A stretch of DNA of 64,000 bases, taken from Urophycis tenuis (Eukaryota; Chordata; Actinopteri; Gadiformes; Phycidae). This document shows, in pieces, positions 1-11,107 of the stretch (positions are counted from its first letter, which is position 1; each line of letters starts with the position of its first letter). The notes below the pieces were generated by a model, which made no database searches, was not told where the DNA came from, and saw nothing but the letters and a program-made list of their open reading frames with translations. The stretch is taken from contig JAXIVH010000194.1 of the NCBI GenBank assembly GCA_036785325.1, forward strand, positions 124,001-188,000. The letters run 5' to 3'. A program made the position numbers and the translations under genes.

Positions 1-420
1 ATCATGTGGAGCCATGTTTCAAAATGGTGTCTTAATCTGTCCTTGTTTCTCTGTGAATTTAGATTTTGTTGTCAAGTGATGTGTGTGAGATTGAGAAAGA
101 TCTGCTTTTTAAGTTACTAATGTTGTTTTAATGGTTATGGAATATTCTCCGAGGTAAGGGTTTTTTTAGTTATTAGGTTACAGTTCAATTAGAAAGACAA
201 TGTTTATTTGTTTTTATATTTTAGATTCATATTTATATCTATTTGCTCATAATGATCATATGTGTGTTAAAAACCTGTCGGAAATCGAAAACTGATGTTT
301 TCACTAATCCATCAGTACACAAAATACTTCCTCATCCACTATGACAGAGATGAATGTCTGCTGCATGGCAACCACTGACCACAGCAACACAGAACCAAAA
401 GTTGTTTTGAACTTTTCACA
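1..420 (+). other. Intron of receptor gene A
   Basis: This stretch has no exon that I can support. It aligns by eye with the intron of receptor B: 1-85 matches about 18280-18365, and 86-420 matches about 18740-19106, so a 380-base block present in B is absent here. The Ig exon of gene A must therefore lie upstream of the window. The stretch ends exactly where a Helitron-like element begins. Confidence 0.6.
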
Positions 421-1962
421 TTAGTGCACGGGGCAAATCCCCGAGCACTATTGTTATCCTGTGGATTTTTTCTTCTTCTTATTAGTGCACGGGGCAATCG
501 CACTGAGCACTGGCCCTACAGCAAAGTTGTGGAGCCAGTGCTCGGGGCTTTGCCCCGAGCACTATTGTTATCCAGTGGATGTTTTCTTTTTAGTGCACGG
601 GGCAAAGCCCCGAGCACTATTGTTATCCTGTGGATTTTTTCTTCTTCTTATTCCTCTTCCGGATGGATTTTGATTCGCTACACAAATGATACAAATGATA
701 TATCAAAATGTGCGTCTTCATCGGGATCGGTGTGCTATTCGATTTCTTAAAATAATATTAATTTTTCACGACGTTATTTGCAAAAATCTGTGAATATTTT
801 CCCATAGAGAATGCATGGGAGGAGGTCAAAAAGTAAAGACTTTTTGTGCTGCCTACTGCTGTCTGCTGCTCCTGCATACTTTCACCTAGAGACTCCATTT
901 CAACTTTAAACAGTAGACACAAGTCTTGTGTATTTGGTGTATATTTCCATGTTTTGATAGGTCATATAGTTTTTGATCAATCACTGTTCAATGACCATGA
1001 TCATTTTTGGAGAAATTATGAGATTACAATGGGTGTGTATTGCGTGGAATAATTAGTGTTAGAGTGCAGCTAGAGCGGGAGAGAGCCCCAGAAAAATAAA
1101 AATAAATTCTCTTTTCACGCTGCTCCTGGCCACAATTTACAATGTACACACATGATTTTTTCCAACTTTGTTGACAAACATGTTCTGTCTCTCACAATGT
1201 GGTCAAAAAATCGGAGAGATTTACAGAATTCGAATTAGCAGCCTCTAACTGTGGCCAGTCTGTCTCTGCTCCTCATTGACTCCAATACAAATATTTTCCA
1301 AGAGAAGCAGAACGGAGCCCTGTTTTAAACCTGCGAGTGACTCCGAAATATTTACTCTAGAAACTTTGTAGAAACAACAAATCGTTCGGGAAGTCCTTAC
1401 AGTGATGATGGTCTTGGTTTTTTTCTGATAGGGGCTACCGTTTTGTCAGAATAAGCCCAAATGTGAGACCAGTGCTGAGGCAGAAAATGGCGCTTTTCCT
1501 CAACGTCTCTGTCGACATTGCGCGTGCATGCGTGTGTAGGTGCAACTGTCATTTTTTTAATTAATAACATTGAGTGACGCGGTCTCTGTATCGATCGCGC
1601 GCAGCACCTGTACACACACACACACAGGGCGGCCCGGCGCAACATGGCCACACCGCTGCTGCTGCTGCTGGGAGAACTGATGGTAGACGCGGATTCTTGA
1701 CTGTGCTCACGCACAGAGCTCTAATACTTTTCATTGGATAATGTGATTCAGATAGGTGCAGTTCATGGCCGTGTCTACCTGCTGAATGTAACCGCTGTGA
1801 AACAATCGGGAAATAACGTTTAATTTCTCTGATTAACAGCTTTATCGAGACCGGCGCTCGCTCTCTGTTATTGTTACTCTATGCCTCTCTACCAAAGTGC
1901 TCTCTCTCCGTCTCTCTCTCGTCATCGGACACAAATCAAATTAAATGTTAATGTAAAGTAAA

Positions 1963-1981
1963 CCTAACCCTAACCCTAACC
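1963..1981 (+). repeat. Short telomere-like CCCTAA run
   Basis: About three tandem CCTAA(C) units sit inside the Helitron-like element. The second copy of the element has a degraded version at about 34252-34270, so the motif belongs to the transposon and is not a chromosome end. Confidence 0.6.
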
Positions 1982-2094
1982 TCAACGTCTCTGTCGACAT
2001 CACGCATGCTTGCGTGTGTGGGTGCTTGCAAAACTGTCATTTTAATTAATAACATTGAGTGACGTGGTCTCTGTATCGATCGCGCGAAGCACCT

Positions 2095-2095
<1 letters not shown>

Positions 2096-2149
<54 letters not shown>
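2096..2149 (+). repeat. (CA)n microsatellite
   Basis: Pure CA dinucleotide run inside the Helitron-like element. Confidence 0.9.
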
Positions 2150-2154
<5 letters not shown>

Positions 2155-2638
2155 CGCTGCCTGGTTATACGTAAGGGATAATGCCCGATGAGGTGCCCAT
2201 TAACATAAATTAACGGACACCACGAAGGGCATTATTCCGCTTATACCATGGTCACTTACGAAAGAAAGAAATATTAAATCAATTAATAATTCTTTAATAT
2301 GTTTTAGAGTTAAAATTGTATGTCCCGTATGCAGGCGTTGCCAAGCAACGTGGCCGCAGCGTTCCGACCGCAGCAGTTGATCAGTGATGGGCAGTGAGAT
2401 CTGCCTTGCCGTTGATAAATAAACTGTGAAATACCGTTGAGTCTCCGTTGCCATGGTTACCATCTAGCGTTTGAGCCAGCGCAATAATCTAACTGTCATC
2501 AGGCAATTTGACCCGAACGTCTTTCCAAGGTTTACATTAACACTTTTTAACCTACACCCTCCAGCCAATCAGAATCGAGTATTCACCCGACCGGCGCTCG
2601 CTCTCTGTTATTGTTATTCTATGTCTCTCTACCAAAGT

Positions 2639-2639
<1 letters not shown>

Positions 2640-2702
<63 letters not shown>
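2640..2702 (+). repeat. (TC)n microsatellite
   Basis: Pure TC dinucleotide run inside the Helitron-like element; the corresponding place in copy 2 (about 34190-34212) has only a short TC-rich tract. Confidence 0.9.
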
Positions 2703-2705
<3 letters not shown>

Positions 2706-3348
2706 ATCGGACACAAATCAAATTAAATGTTGTTTCTATTTTGCTTAAATTAGGTTCATAAATGCTTTTGTGTTTTCTTGTATTATCGGTTCAAGTTGTT
2801 GTACTTGCTTGAGGAAATCGTAAATATTGTAACGTGTTGGGGGAGTGTTTCCCAGAATGCATTGCGACATTCTGGCATTCTGAGTCATTACATGTTATTG
2901 CTATTAGATAGGGTTTGGAGGCAATTGTTCAGGACATGTTCCTTGCATTTCACTGTTTCATTACATTCACTGTGTTGACTGTTGTTTTTGGGATGAGTCA
3001 GGGAGCACCGTTACTCAAATGACTGTGATTGTGATAGAGGTTCACACACCGGTAGTATCAACCGTGCACTTTCAAAGTTTCCCTTGAGGGAATTTTCTAG
3101 TTTTCTATGGTGTACATGAGCCTACCCATGTAGGTTGTTAATCTGAAATGGTAAATGACCTCATTTCTTCATACAGCACTTGCCTAACATAACCTATGGC
3201 CAACTAAGATGCTTTAGAATGAGTTGTCAACATTCAGCCATTCATACACACACTTGGCTAATAGGAGCTAGGGATGGACCTGCTCTACCTCCTGTGAGGC
3301 TGCCGCCCTTGAGCAAGTGGAATGTAAACTCTTTCTGTGTTGCTGCTG

Positions 3349-3450
3349 AATCTCCTGTAGGACCAGGGCTGCCAGTAGGAGTAGCACTGGGTATAGCGGT
3401 CCTGTTGGTCGTTGCCCTGGTTCTCCTCATCTGCTGGTACAGAAGGAGAG
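3349..3450 (+). CDS. Receptor A transmembrane exon
   Basis: Encodes SPVGPGLPVGVALG.. through a roughly 20-residue hydrophobic helix and ends AGAAGGAGAG before the donor GTGAGA. In receptor B the acceptor here reads GCTGCAG; in A it is GCTGCTG, so the AG is lost. The next AG, in CCTGTAG just before 3361, is in the same phase and would drop only four codons. Confidence 0.7.
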
Positions 3451-6339
3451 GTGAGAGGAGACCTAGGACAGCATCATGTTGTCACGTCTACATCTATCTA
3501 CACAGGGTTTATATTGCCCTGGAAACACTCACTGTGGCCTTCTCTTCATAGGAAACAAGACCCCAAAGGACAGCACCATCGTGAGTTTAACAAACTAACC
3601 TACGACTATTTGGTTGAATGATATAAAGCATTAAAACTGCCTCAATGTGTACGATGGTAATGATGAAGTCACATTATTACTCAAGATGGCCATAGGAATG
3701 TGTGTTAATAAACTGTCAATCTTCTGACACTAAGACGTTTTCACACAAAGCAGACTTCCTCTTTCTGCATGTGAACCACTATCCACAGCAACGTGTCTGC
3801 AAACGCTGCAGCTGTGATGAGATGACTAAAGTGACAAGGGTGGATTTAAATAGATGAATAAGGGTAGAGAGGGATATAGGCATCACATGTAGAACCTTCT
3901 GGTGAGGAGTCAAACACTGTAATCACTAGACTATCCTGTATAATAGCATCCTAGTATCTATATAGGAAATTGGCTTTGTACAAAATACCCTCATGAAGAA
4001 ATAATGTGATGCTTTAAAAATCTACAACAAGTAGCATTATCACAGCAGTAGGCTATAGCTTACAACAAGTAGGCCTATCATTATCACAGCAATATAGCTT
4101 ACAACAAGTAGGCCTAGCATTATCACAGCAATATAGCTTACAACAAGTAGGCCTAGCATTATCACAGCAATATAGCTTACAACAAGTAGGCCTAGCATTG
4201 TCACAGCAATGTGGCTCACAACAAGTAGTCCTAGCATTATCACAGCAATGTAGCTTACAACAAGTAGGCCTAGCATTATCACAGCAATATAGCTTACAAC
4301 AAGTAGGCCTAGCATTGTCACAGCAATGTGGCTCACAACAAGTAGTCCTAGCATTATCACAGCAATGTAGCTTACAACAAGTAGGCCTAGCATTATCACA
4401 GCAATATAGCTTACAACAAGTAGGCCTAGCATTATCACAGCAATGTGGCTCACAACAAGTAGGCCTAGCACTATCACAGCAATGTAGCTTACAACAAGTA
4501 GGCCTAGCATTATTATAGCAATACAGCTTACAACATAGGCCTAGCATTATCACAGCAGTATAGCTTACAACAAGTAGTCCTAGCATTATCACAGCAATGT
4601 GGCTCACAACAAGTAGTCCTAGCATTATCACAGCAATACAGCTTACAACAAGTAGGCCTAGCATTATCACAGCAATGTGGCTCACAACAAGTAGTCCTAG
4701 CATTATCACAGCAATGTGGCTCACAACAAGTAGGCCTAGCATTATCACAGCAATATAGCTTACAACAAGTAGGCCTAGCATTATTATAGCAATACAGCTT
4801 ACAACATAGGCCTAGCATTATCACAGCAGTATAGCTTACAACAAGTAGTCCTAGCATTATCACAGCAATGTGGCTCACAACAAGTAGTCCTAGCATTATC
4901 ACAGCAATACAGCTTACAACAAGTAGGCCTAGCATTATCACAGCAATATAGCTTACAACAAGTAGGCCTAGCATTGTCACAGCAATGTGGCTCACAACAA
5001 GTAGTCCTAGCATTATCACAGCAATGTAGCTTACAACAAGTAGGCCTAGCATTATCACAGCAATATAGCTTACAACAAGTAGGCCTAGCATTATCACAGC
5101 AATGTGGCTCACAACAAGTAGGCCAAGCACTATCACAGCAATGTAGCTTACAACAAGTAGGCCTAGCATTATTATAGCAATACAGCTTACAACATAGGCC
5201 TAGCATTATCACAGCAGTATAGCTTACAACAAGTAGTCCTAGCATTATCACAGCAATGTGGCTCACAACAAGTAGTCCTAGCATTATCACAGCAATACAG
5301 CTTACAACAAGTAGGCCTAGCATTATCACAGCAATGTGGCTCACAACAAGTAGTCCTAGCATTATCACAGCAATGTGGCTCACAACAAGTAGGCCTAGCA
5401 TTATCACAGCAATATAGCTTACAACAAGTAGGCCTAGCATTATTATAGCAATACAGCTTACAACATAGGCCTAGCATTATCACAGCAGTATAGCTTACAA
5501 CAAGTAGTCCTAGCATTATCACAGCAATGTGGCTCACAACAAGTAGTCCTAGCATTATCACAGCAATACAGCTTACAACAAGTAGGCCTAGCATTATCAC
5601 AGCAATGTGGCTCACAACAAGTAGTCCTAGCATTATCACAGCAATGTGGCTCACAACAAGTAGTCCTAGCATTATCACAGCAATATAGCTTACAACAAGT
5701 AGTCCTAGCATTATCACAGCAGTACAGCGTAAGTTACAACAAGTAATTTGTGTAAACCAGTGTTTCCCAACCTCTGGCTCGGGTCCCCACTTGGGCTGGC
5801 CTTGTATTGATATGGGGTCGTGGGAGATTTTTTAAACATTTATTTATTTAAAAACAAGCTATGATACATAACCAGGAGCAAAGTACTGCTAAGAGTGACC
5901 ATTCACTGGGACACCACCACTGGTGTCACCAGACGTGGAGTAACTGGGTTTCTGGATTGGGTGCAGGGCCTGAACTCCATCAGCAACACCAAACCAGTCA
6001 TAGGACCTGTTCTTGATGAGGTGAGACTTATTCACCCTTTCATCACTCACTCACTCACTCACTCACACATCCCATTACAAACTTTTTTTTTCATTGTTTC
6101 TCATGTGTTTGTGACTGACTTATGTAAGACATGGCATAGATTCATCTGAAAACTGAATGCTAATCTGAAGTTTAAGTTAGTTCTTCATTGTAGCTTTGAA
6201 CCAAAAACAGTTGTTGACACCACTGGTGTCACCAGATGAGGGGTAGCTGGGTGACTGGGTGCAGGGTCTGAACTTTATTCAGTCAGAGGCCCAGGAGCTG
6301 TTCATGATGAGGTGAAACCCTTTCATCACACACACACAT

Positions 6340-6413
<74 letters not shown>

Positions 6414-7289
6414 AGTCACTCACTCACTCACTCACTCACTCACTCACTCACTCACACACAAACACATGCAACAATTTATTCATGTAATGATGATATGACA
6501 TGAAAGACACAACATAGCTTCATATGAAAACTGTTTACAAAATGGGATGATAGGTAATAATTGAAGGTGATATAAAGTCTCTGTGAAATGTGAATCTAAT
6601 GCGTGTACCTCCACACCCCCTGACCGTGTCACAGCATCTCATTGTGGACAGATCAGATCGGGACGGAGGTCCAACATACGCCTCTATTGTCCTGCCTGAG
6701 AGACAGAGGACTGTGGTTACAGCACAGGTAAACTGTCTCCTGTAGTGGAAGCATACCACAATAAGTCAATGATAATAACAGCTGTAATAAATGTCATTAT
6801 TCTAAAGTTTGTATTATCTTTTTGTCACCTCATGTACCTACTCACATGTATGTTGGAGTATATGATGTGACAACATCATAGTCATCAAGTCAATAATACA
6901 AATCATAGCTATTCTTAAGTTTGTATGAGCTTTTTGTCCCATGTATGTTGCAGCATATGATGTGATATGATATGATGTTGTGACATAAGGGTGTAACATC
7001 ACAGTAGTACCATGTACCAATAGTACCATGTCACAGCAGAGCACAGAGCATCATGTCATGGTGTGGGATATCATGGAATGCTGTGACATCATCTCACAAC
7101 ATTCTGTATCAGTTATTCCATGTCCCGATATAACAAGTCACAACATTCCAACGACATCATGTAACGATATAGGTTGAGGGTTCCAGTGATGCTGTGACCT
7201 ACGCCTCAGTGAGAGCCTCTCCCAGATGTGACCAGAAGGCTGTTGATGTGGACGTACACTACGCCACCGTCAACAAACGGACAAAATGA
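3349..7289 (+). CDS. Receptor A: Ig-superfamily inhibitory receptor, 3' exons (partial)
   Basis: These are four in-phase exons of a type I membrane receptor: 3349 (or 3361)-3450, 3552-3580, 6635-6727 and 7173-7289. They encode a transmembrane helix (VALGIAVLLVVALVLLICW) followed by a basic stop-transfer WYRRRG, then a cytoplasmic tail with TYASIV, VTYASV and VHYATV. The last two match the ITIM consensus (I/V/L/S-x-Y-x-x-I/V/L), which in leukocyte receptors recruits SH2 phosphatases; the first lacks the -2 aliphatic residue. Phases run 1-1, 1-0, 0-0, 0-stop, identical to receptor B. The extracellular Ig and stalk exons lie before base 1 or were lost. A fish NITR/CD300-like/LITR-type inhibitory receptor is the family-level inference; I do not assign a name. 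Confidence 0.7.
3552..3580 (+). CDS. Receptor A juxtamembrane mini-exon (29 nt)
   Basis: The acceptor CTTCATAG and donor GTGAGT bound a 29-base exon encoding G-NKTPKDSTI. Its length and phase (1 to 0) match the 29-base exon of receptor B at 20295-20323. Confidence 0.7.
4024..5745 (+). repeat. 39-bp satellite array with higher-order structure, in receptor A intron
   Basis: About 44 units of a 39-base monomer (core ACAACAAGTAGGCCTAGCAT plus TATCACAGCAATRTRGCTT). Variants alternate between GTAGGCC/GTAGTCC and TATAGCTTAC/TGTGGCTCAC. A marked short unit (AGCATTATTATAGCAATACA followed by CAACATAGG) recurs at about 4507, 4783, 5167 and 5443, spaced roughly 276, 384 and 276 bases. Because 39 is divisible by three, long frames stay open on both strands; they are repeat artefacts, not genes. 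Confidence 0.9.
5757..5860 (+). repeat. Possible hAT-type MITE end
   Basis: The sequence begins CCAGTGTTTCCCAACC, similar to the CAGTGGTTCCCAAAC terminus of the element at 9144. No matching right terminus was found, so this is a fragment at best. Confidence 0.3.
5903..6316 (+). repeat. Direct duplication within receptor A intron
   Basis: About 110 bases beginning CACCACTGGTGTCACCAGA occur at 5917-6035 and again, diverged, at 6217-6316. Each ends in GATGAGGTGA, a possible splice donor. Neither copy gives a convincing in-phase exon, so I treat them as duplicated intron sequence, with an outside chance of being a lost cytoplasmic exon. Confidence 0.4.
6326..6460 (+). repeat. (CA)n and (CTCA)n compound microsatellite
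   Basis: A CA run to about 6410 passes into CACT tetranucleotide repeats to about 6455. A short CACT run also sits at about 6042-6066. Confidence 0.9.
6635..6727 (+). CDS. Receptor A cytoplasmic exon with TYASIV
   Basis: The acceptor GTGTCACAG and donor GTAAAC bound 31 codons, phase 0 to 0, starting HLIVDRSDRDGG and ending VVTAQ. It contains TYASIV, an ITIM-like tyrosine. The equivalent exon in receptor B (21068-21187) is also phase 0 to 0 and also ends with codons for AQ. Confidence 0.75.
7173..7289 (+). CDS. Receptor A terminal exon with two ITIMs
   Basis: The exon starts after ACGATATAG and runs 38 codons to TGA at 7287-7289, ending VNKRTK. It holds VTYASV and VHYATV, spaced 21 residues tyrosine to tyrosine, the classic paired-ITIM arrangement. 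The homologous exon of receptor B keeps the layout but not the second tyrosine. Confidence 0.8.
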   Translation, partial: VEGSSDAVTYASVRASPRCDQKAVDVDVHYATVNKRTK

Positions 7290-7371
7290 CAAAACGTCTG
7301 TAGATGAGTATGTGATGAAACAGCCAGCAGCAGCAATTTAGAAATGTGTATTCAAATATGAATATATTAAT

Positions 7372-7377
7372 AATAAA
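7372..7377 (+). promoter_or_regulatory. Polyadenylation signal of receptor A
   Basis: An AATAAA hexamer lies 83 bases after the stop codon of the terminal exon, the first such signal downstream. Confidence 0.6.
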
Positions 7378-8501
7378 CTTTAGGTGTTTTTTCATTTGTA
7401 ATATTTAAAATGTTTTTGTCAAGAATTGCTAATTATTTTTCACATGAGAAGATACAAGGGAAACGTTAATTACCTTGAAGTAGTTCTACCAATCACAAAA
7501 GTTAATCAATGAATTTATAATTGATTCGAATTTCCCAGCTTGTATTAGTAATATAGTCTACTATTGCTTATCTTGTGGAAATGCTTGTATTTAGATGGTC
7601 TTTAGAGAGCGCCATAGACTAAACTGATGAGAAAATGTAGGACTAGAAATGTTCTTATTAAACGTCAACAGCGACAGTGAGGCCTAATCGAAAGCACATT
7701 TACCGTTACGTTTTCTGTTTGTACATGTGTGTAAAATAATGAATGTGAGGTTTTATATGCTTTATTGTTGCTTTGCTCGACATGACCATTCTGTTTTGGG
7801 ATTATGTACAATTGTATTAAGTGGGATTTGGAAAGCTTTATATCAAATATTTCTTTAACAAAATGCCCGTATTTGCTTTGATTTGAGTGCCCTGAGCTAT
7901 AACATAGCGTTCTGCTTATGTTCAGTAATAACGGGTATTTTCTTCAATATGTATGAAATGTATGGGCGACACTTTCACAGCTAAATGTAATTCATCAATA
8001 TCCATTTGCTTGAATACAAACTCTTAATACAGTATCTGTGTTCACCTTTTACATAAATAGATGTTTTGATGTGCCAAAATTAGCTTCAAAGAGTGTGGTT
8101 TACAGGCAGAGAGATACAACTGTAGGCATGTTATTAGATTCTTAGATTATTAGATTCTCACAGAACCACAGAGCTGCTCAGCTACGTACTTTCATGAGTG
8201 CAACAAGTTGCAACATATCTGCAAACTAGTTTGGGTCAGATGGAGTTTTAATAGACGTGGGCCTAACATATTCTATTCAGGTCTTTATTTCTTATTCATT
8301 TATTTTTATTGAGTACATTGTTAGGTGCTGCTTTTTGTTTTTGTGGTGTTATTGTGATTCAAAAGACAAAGAAGAGGCAGAATCTGCATTAAAGGAATTG
8401 CTTATAGTTAAGAGGTTTTTCGTCATTATAGTTCAAATATAAAAGAAAGTGAGTAAAATGTGACACTGTAGGAATGTGAGTGTAGGAGTCACTATTTGTA
8501 A

Positions 8502-8538
<37 letters not shown>

Positions 8539-8557
8539 ATAAATTACCAAAGTTAAT
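7378..8557 (+). repeat. 3' flank of receptor A, first copy of the duplicated flank
   Basis: No gene is seen. About 7590-7830 (TCTTTAGAGAGCGCC.. through the TTTACCGTTACG and GTGTGTAAAATAATG motifs) is a diverged copy of 10840-11000 and 16070-16270, and more weakly of 22990-23180. The segment ends in an (AT)n tract and CCAAAGTTAATTA, the target of the next transposon. Confidence 0.5.
8503..8538 (+). repeat. (AT)n microsatellite
   Basis: AT dinucleotide tract. The paralogous tract at about 15952-15967 is shorter. Confidence 0.85.
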
Positions 8558-9143
8558 TACAGTTTTTCTCCATTGGTTTGGCTCATTTCTTGAAACAGAA
8601 ATTACATTCTCAAAACAACATGGACAAACCTCCAAACCACTTGGCAATTGTTCACAACATAATTGTATTTCTCATTGATTTCATCACTTTGCAAATGTCT
8701 TGGTACATCTTTGCAAATGATTAAGTTCAGGTAGCCTACAGTTAGCACGGTTAGCCTACATTTAGCACAATTTCCAAGTGAATAGATCCTGTTGATCTAA
8801 ACGGATTGATTGATTCTCAGTCTAATGGTTGTTCTCTCCAAAACATGTCAGCATCATTTCATTCTATAAGTCATCACATGCAAAATAGTCTGTTCAATTG
8901 TCAAAATAAGTCAAGAACCTAATACCATGAATATCATATATGAATCTCTTGGAACATTTGATAAATTGATTACTGTAATTGACAGTCAGGTGAAAATAGA
9001 ACTTGACTAACGAAGGAGGAGTTTCACACATCTCAGATGACCATGAAGCAACTTTACAGGGTACTATTTGAAATCTGCGGTACCAGTATGTACATGTAAG
9101 TCAGTTACTGGTTGTCTATCATTACAACCTTTTTACAATTAGG

Positions 9144-9387
9144 CAGTGGTTCCCAAACTTTTTTGGCTTCAGTACCCCCTTTACCTGATGTCTGAATCCA
9201 AGTATTTGCTGTAATTAGTGCCTCCCAAGCAGATCTATCTAATATTGTGGGTTTTACTGTATCATTTCAGTATAGTCTAGTCTAGTCATTGATGATTTCC
9301 CCCTCCGCTTTCTCTCAAATACCCTCTGTAGTACCTCTGCGTAGGCCTATCCCTAGGGGTACATGTACCCCAGGTTTGGAACCACTG
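9144..9387 (+). mobile_element. hAT-type MITE nested in the Tc1/mariner element
   Basis: The left end CAGTGGTTCCCAAACTTTTT and the right end CCAGGTTTGGAACCACTG are inverted repeats, typical of hAT non-autonomous elements. The flanking 8-mers do not match, so I see no target duplication. It contains no coding sequence. Confidence 0.6.
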
Positions 9388-9514
9388 GAGTAGTAGCCAG
9401 TAGTATATTGAACTTGTGGAAGAGAACATAGAACATTCCTATGTCATTTTCTGTTACTCTAGTGTATGACTCTTCTGTATGACTGATTTGATGGTTTTTT
9501 TTACTCTGTTGTAG

Positions 9515-10203
9515 AGAATAATGGCATTGGAAGGTTGTCCTTCCTTGTGTTTGTGGATGAAGCTGGCTTCAACCTGGCCAAGGGCCGAAGACGTGGCCGT
9601 AATATTATTGGCCACCGGGCCACGGTGGATGTCCCAGGCCAGCGTGGGGGCAATATAACTATGTGTGCTGCCATTTCTGAGAATGGTGTGGCCACTCACA
9701 TCCCCAGTCTTGGGCCATACAATACACAGACGCTCCTCATCTTCTTGGACCACCTTCATTCTGATTTGATCCATGAAAATGAGAGAGGTGTCGTAGGGCC
9801 TCACCTACCAAAGTATGCAATTGTGTGGGACAATGTGAATTTCCACCGTGGCCCGCTCATCAGAGCCTGGATCACTACTCATCCAAGGATGGTCATGGTG
9901 TTCCTACCACCTTACTCTCCTTTCCTCAATCCTATTGAGGAGTTTTTCTCCGCTTGGAGGTGGAGAGCGTATGAGCATCAGGCTCAAAATCAGAGGTCCT
10001 TGCTCCATGCTATGGACGTTGCATGTGATGATATTACAGGAGATCAGTGCAGGGGATGGTTGCGACATGCACGCCGTTTCTTCCCTCGTTGCATCGCAAG
10101 GGAGAATATACGCTGTGATGTGGACGAGAATCTGTGGCCAGACATATACCATAATATATATAATCTTTTTTTTTCAGTTTTATACACAATTGTATTCTGT
10201 TAG
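9515..10203 (+). CDS. Tc1/mariner DDE transposase, catalytic exon
   Basis: The exon starts after a pyrimidine-rich acceptor (TTACTCTGTTGTAG) and reads in one frame to TAG. It contains the three catalytic positions of the IS630/Tc1 DDE fold: D in VDEAGFN, D in IVWDNVNFHRG, and E in SPFLNPIEEFFS, preceded by the PPYSP signature. It covers only the catalytic domain (about 228 residues). The N-terminal paired-type DNA-binding region expected in this superfamily is not recognisable upstream, where the MITE has inserted. The frame itself is unbroken. It may be a 5'-disrupted gene or one with an unrecognised first exon. Confidence 0.8.
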
Positions 10204-11107
10204 CTAGACAAAAAAACTAGTACAGTAACCATTGTGAATGAAGGACTGCGCTAAGACTGAGGTGGACATAAGGGATATTTCAATGGTCCTCTGCCATAGT
10301 GACAAAACATCTAACCATTTTGACTTGCAGTGCTCACACAATGCCAAAGGGACAATGCATTTTGGGGGCACTGACTGTTTGTATGAGAAAGAAATTTAGT
10401 TTTGACACATGAGTGAACTGTTTTGGGAGAGATATGAGCTTTTGGAGGTGAACCATGGTGTTGTGCTGAACCATCCAGGTAATTTTGATAAAAGCACCAA
10501 GAATGTTGAGAACGTCCAGTCTGTTTCGGGAAATGAGCCAAAGCAATTGAGAAGGATCTTTTGCCTTTTGGTGGCACTGACTATTTGTATGGGAAAGGAA
10601 TTTAGTTTTGAAGCATGAGTGAATGGTTTTGGGAGAGACATGAACTTTTGTGCTAAACTCTAAGACTGTTCTGCCAAATGATCTTAGAGTTTTGAGAATG
10701 TAATTTCTGTTTCAAGAAATGAGCCAAACCAATGGAAAAAAACTGTAATATGAATCCAAATTGACACAAATGTCCTAGTAGCCTGTTCACGAGACTATTG
10801 ATTGTGTTGTGAACAGATTAGTATTGACATGGCCTTTAGAGGGTGCTAAAGACTCATCTGATGGAGAATAAACATCATGTTTACAGCGATACAAAAAGAC
10901 TGTATAATGTTACATTTACCGTGTTTAAATGTGTGTAAAGTGAGGGGTGTGAATCTGATTTTATAGCTCATGTATTATTATTTTGTTAGTTATTTTGTAC
11001 AACATCACAACTTTGTCTGTCATACAGGCTACATCCTATGCTATTAAGTACTAGCATAGGTGAACCATCGATGTTAGGCCCAGACTATAGGCCCACTGAT
11101 GTAAAGG

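Larger units (their letters stand above)
421..3100 (+). mobile_element. Helitron-like non-autonomous element, copy 1 (2680 bp)
   Basis: The element starts TTAGTGCACGGGGC and ends with a palindromic hairpin (TTTCCCTTGAGGGAA) followed by CTAG. The paralogous intron of receptor B at about 19106-19120 is the empty site: flanks reading ..CA and TTTTCTATGG are joined there with no target duplication. A second copy at 32751-34893 has the same ends. A 3' hairpin plus CTAG and insertion between A and T without duplication fit Helitrons. Because TT follows the target base, the junction could equally be placed inside a TT dinucleotide, as in Helitron2/Helentron elements. The 5' end is repeated three times (421, about 482, about 590), each followed by a hairpin of the CGGGGC..GCCCCG type. 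No Rep/helicase coding is present; the open frames inside are simple-sequence artefacts. Family naming is inference; the boundaries are directly seen. Confidence 0.75.
8560..10745 (+). mobile_element. Tc1/mariner-superfamily (IS630-like) transposon, 2186 bp
   Basis: It has long terminal inverted repeats of about 57 bases, beginning CAGTTTTTCTCCATTGGTTT at the left and the complement at the right with one mismatch. It is flanked by TA at 8558-8559 and 10746-10747. The paralogous segment at 15968-16000 reads CCAAAGTTAATTAAAAATAA with a single TA at 15980-15981, so it is the empty site and proves the boundaries. Direct subterminal repeats occur at 10370-10480 and 10570-10640. It encodes a DDE domain (9515-10203) and is itself interrupted by a hAT-like MITE (9144-9387). 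Confidence 0.9.

Noticed and set aside
4040..5717. Long open frames on both strands encoding LGLLVVSYIAVIM-type and SQQCGSQQV-type repeats
   Set aside because: They are forced by the 39-bp satellite, whose unit length is divisible by three; no start context, splice sites or conserved domain.
4024..5745. Regularly spaced repeats resembling a CRISPR array
   Set aside because: The sequence between repeats is itself repeated, there are no unique spacers, and the genome is eukaryotic. The same applies to 19648-19935 and 54014-54261.
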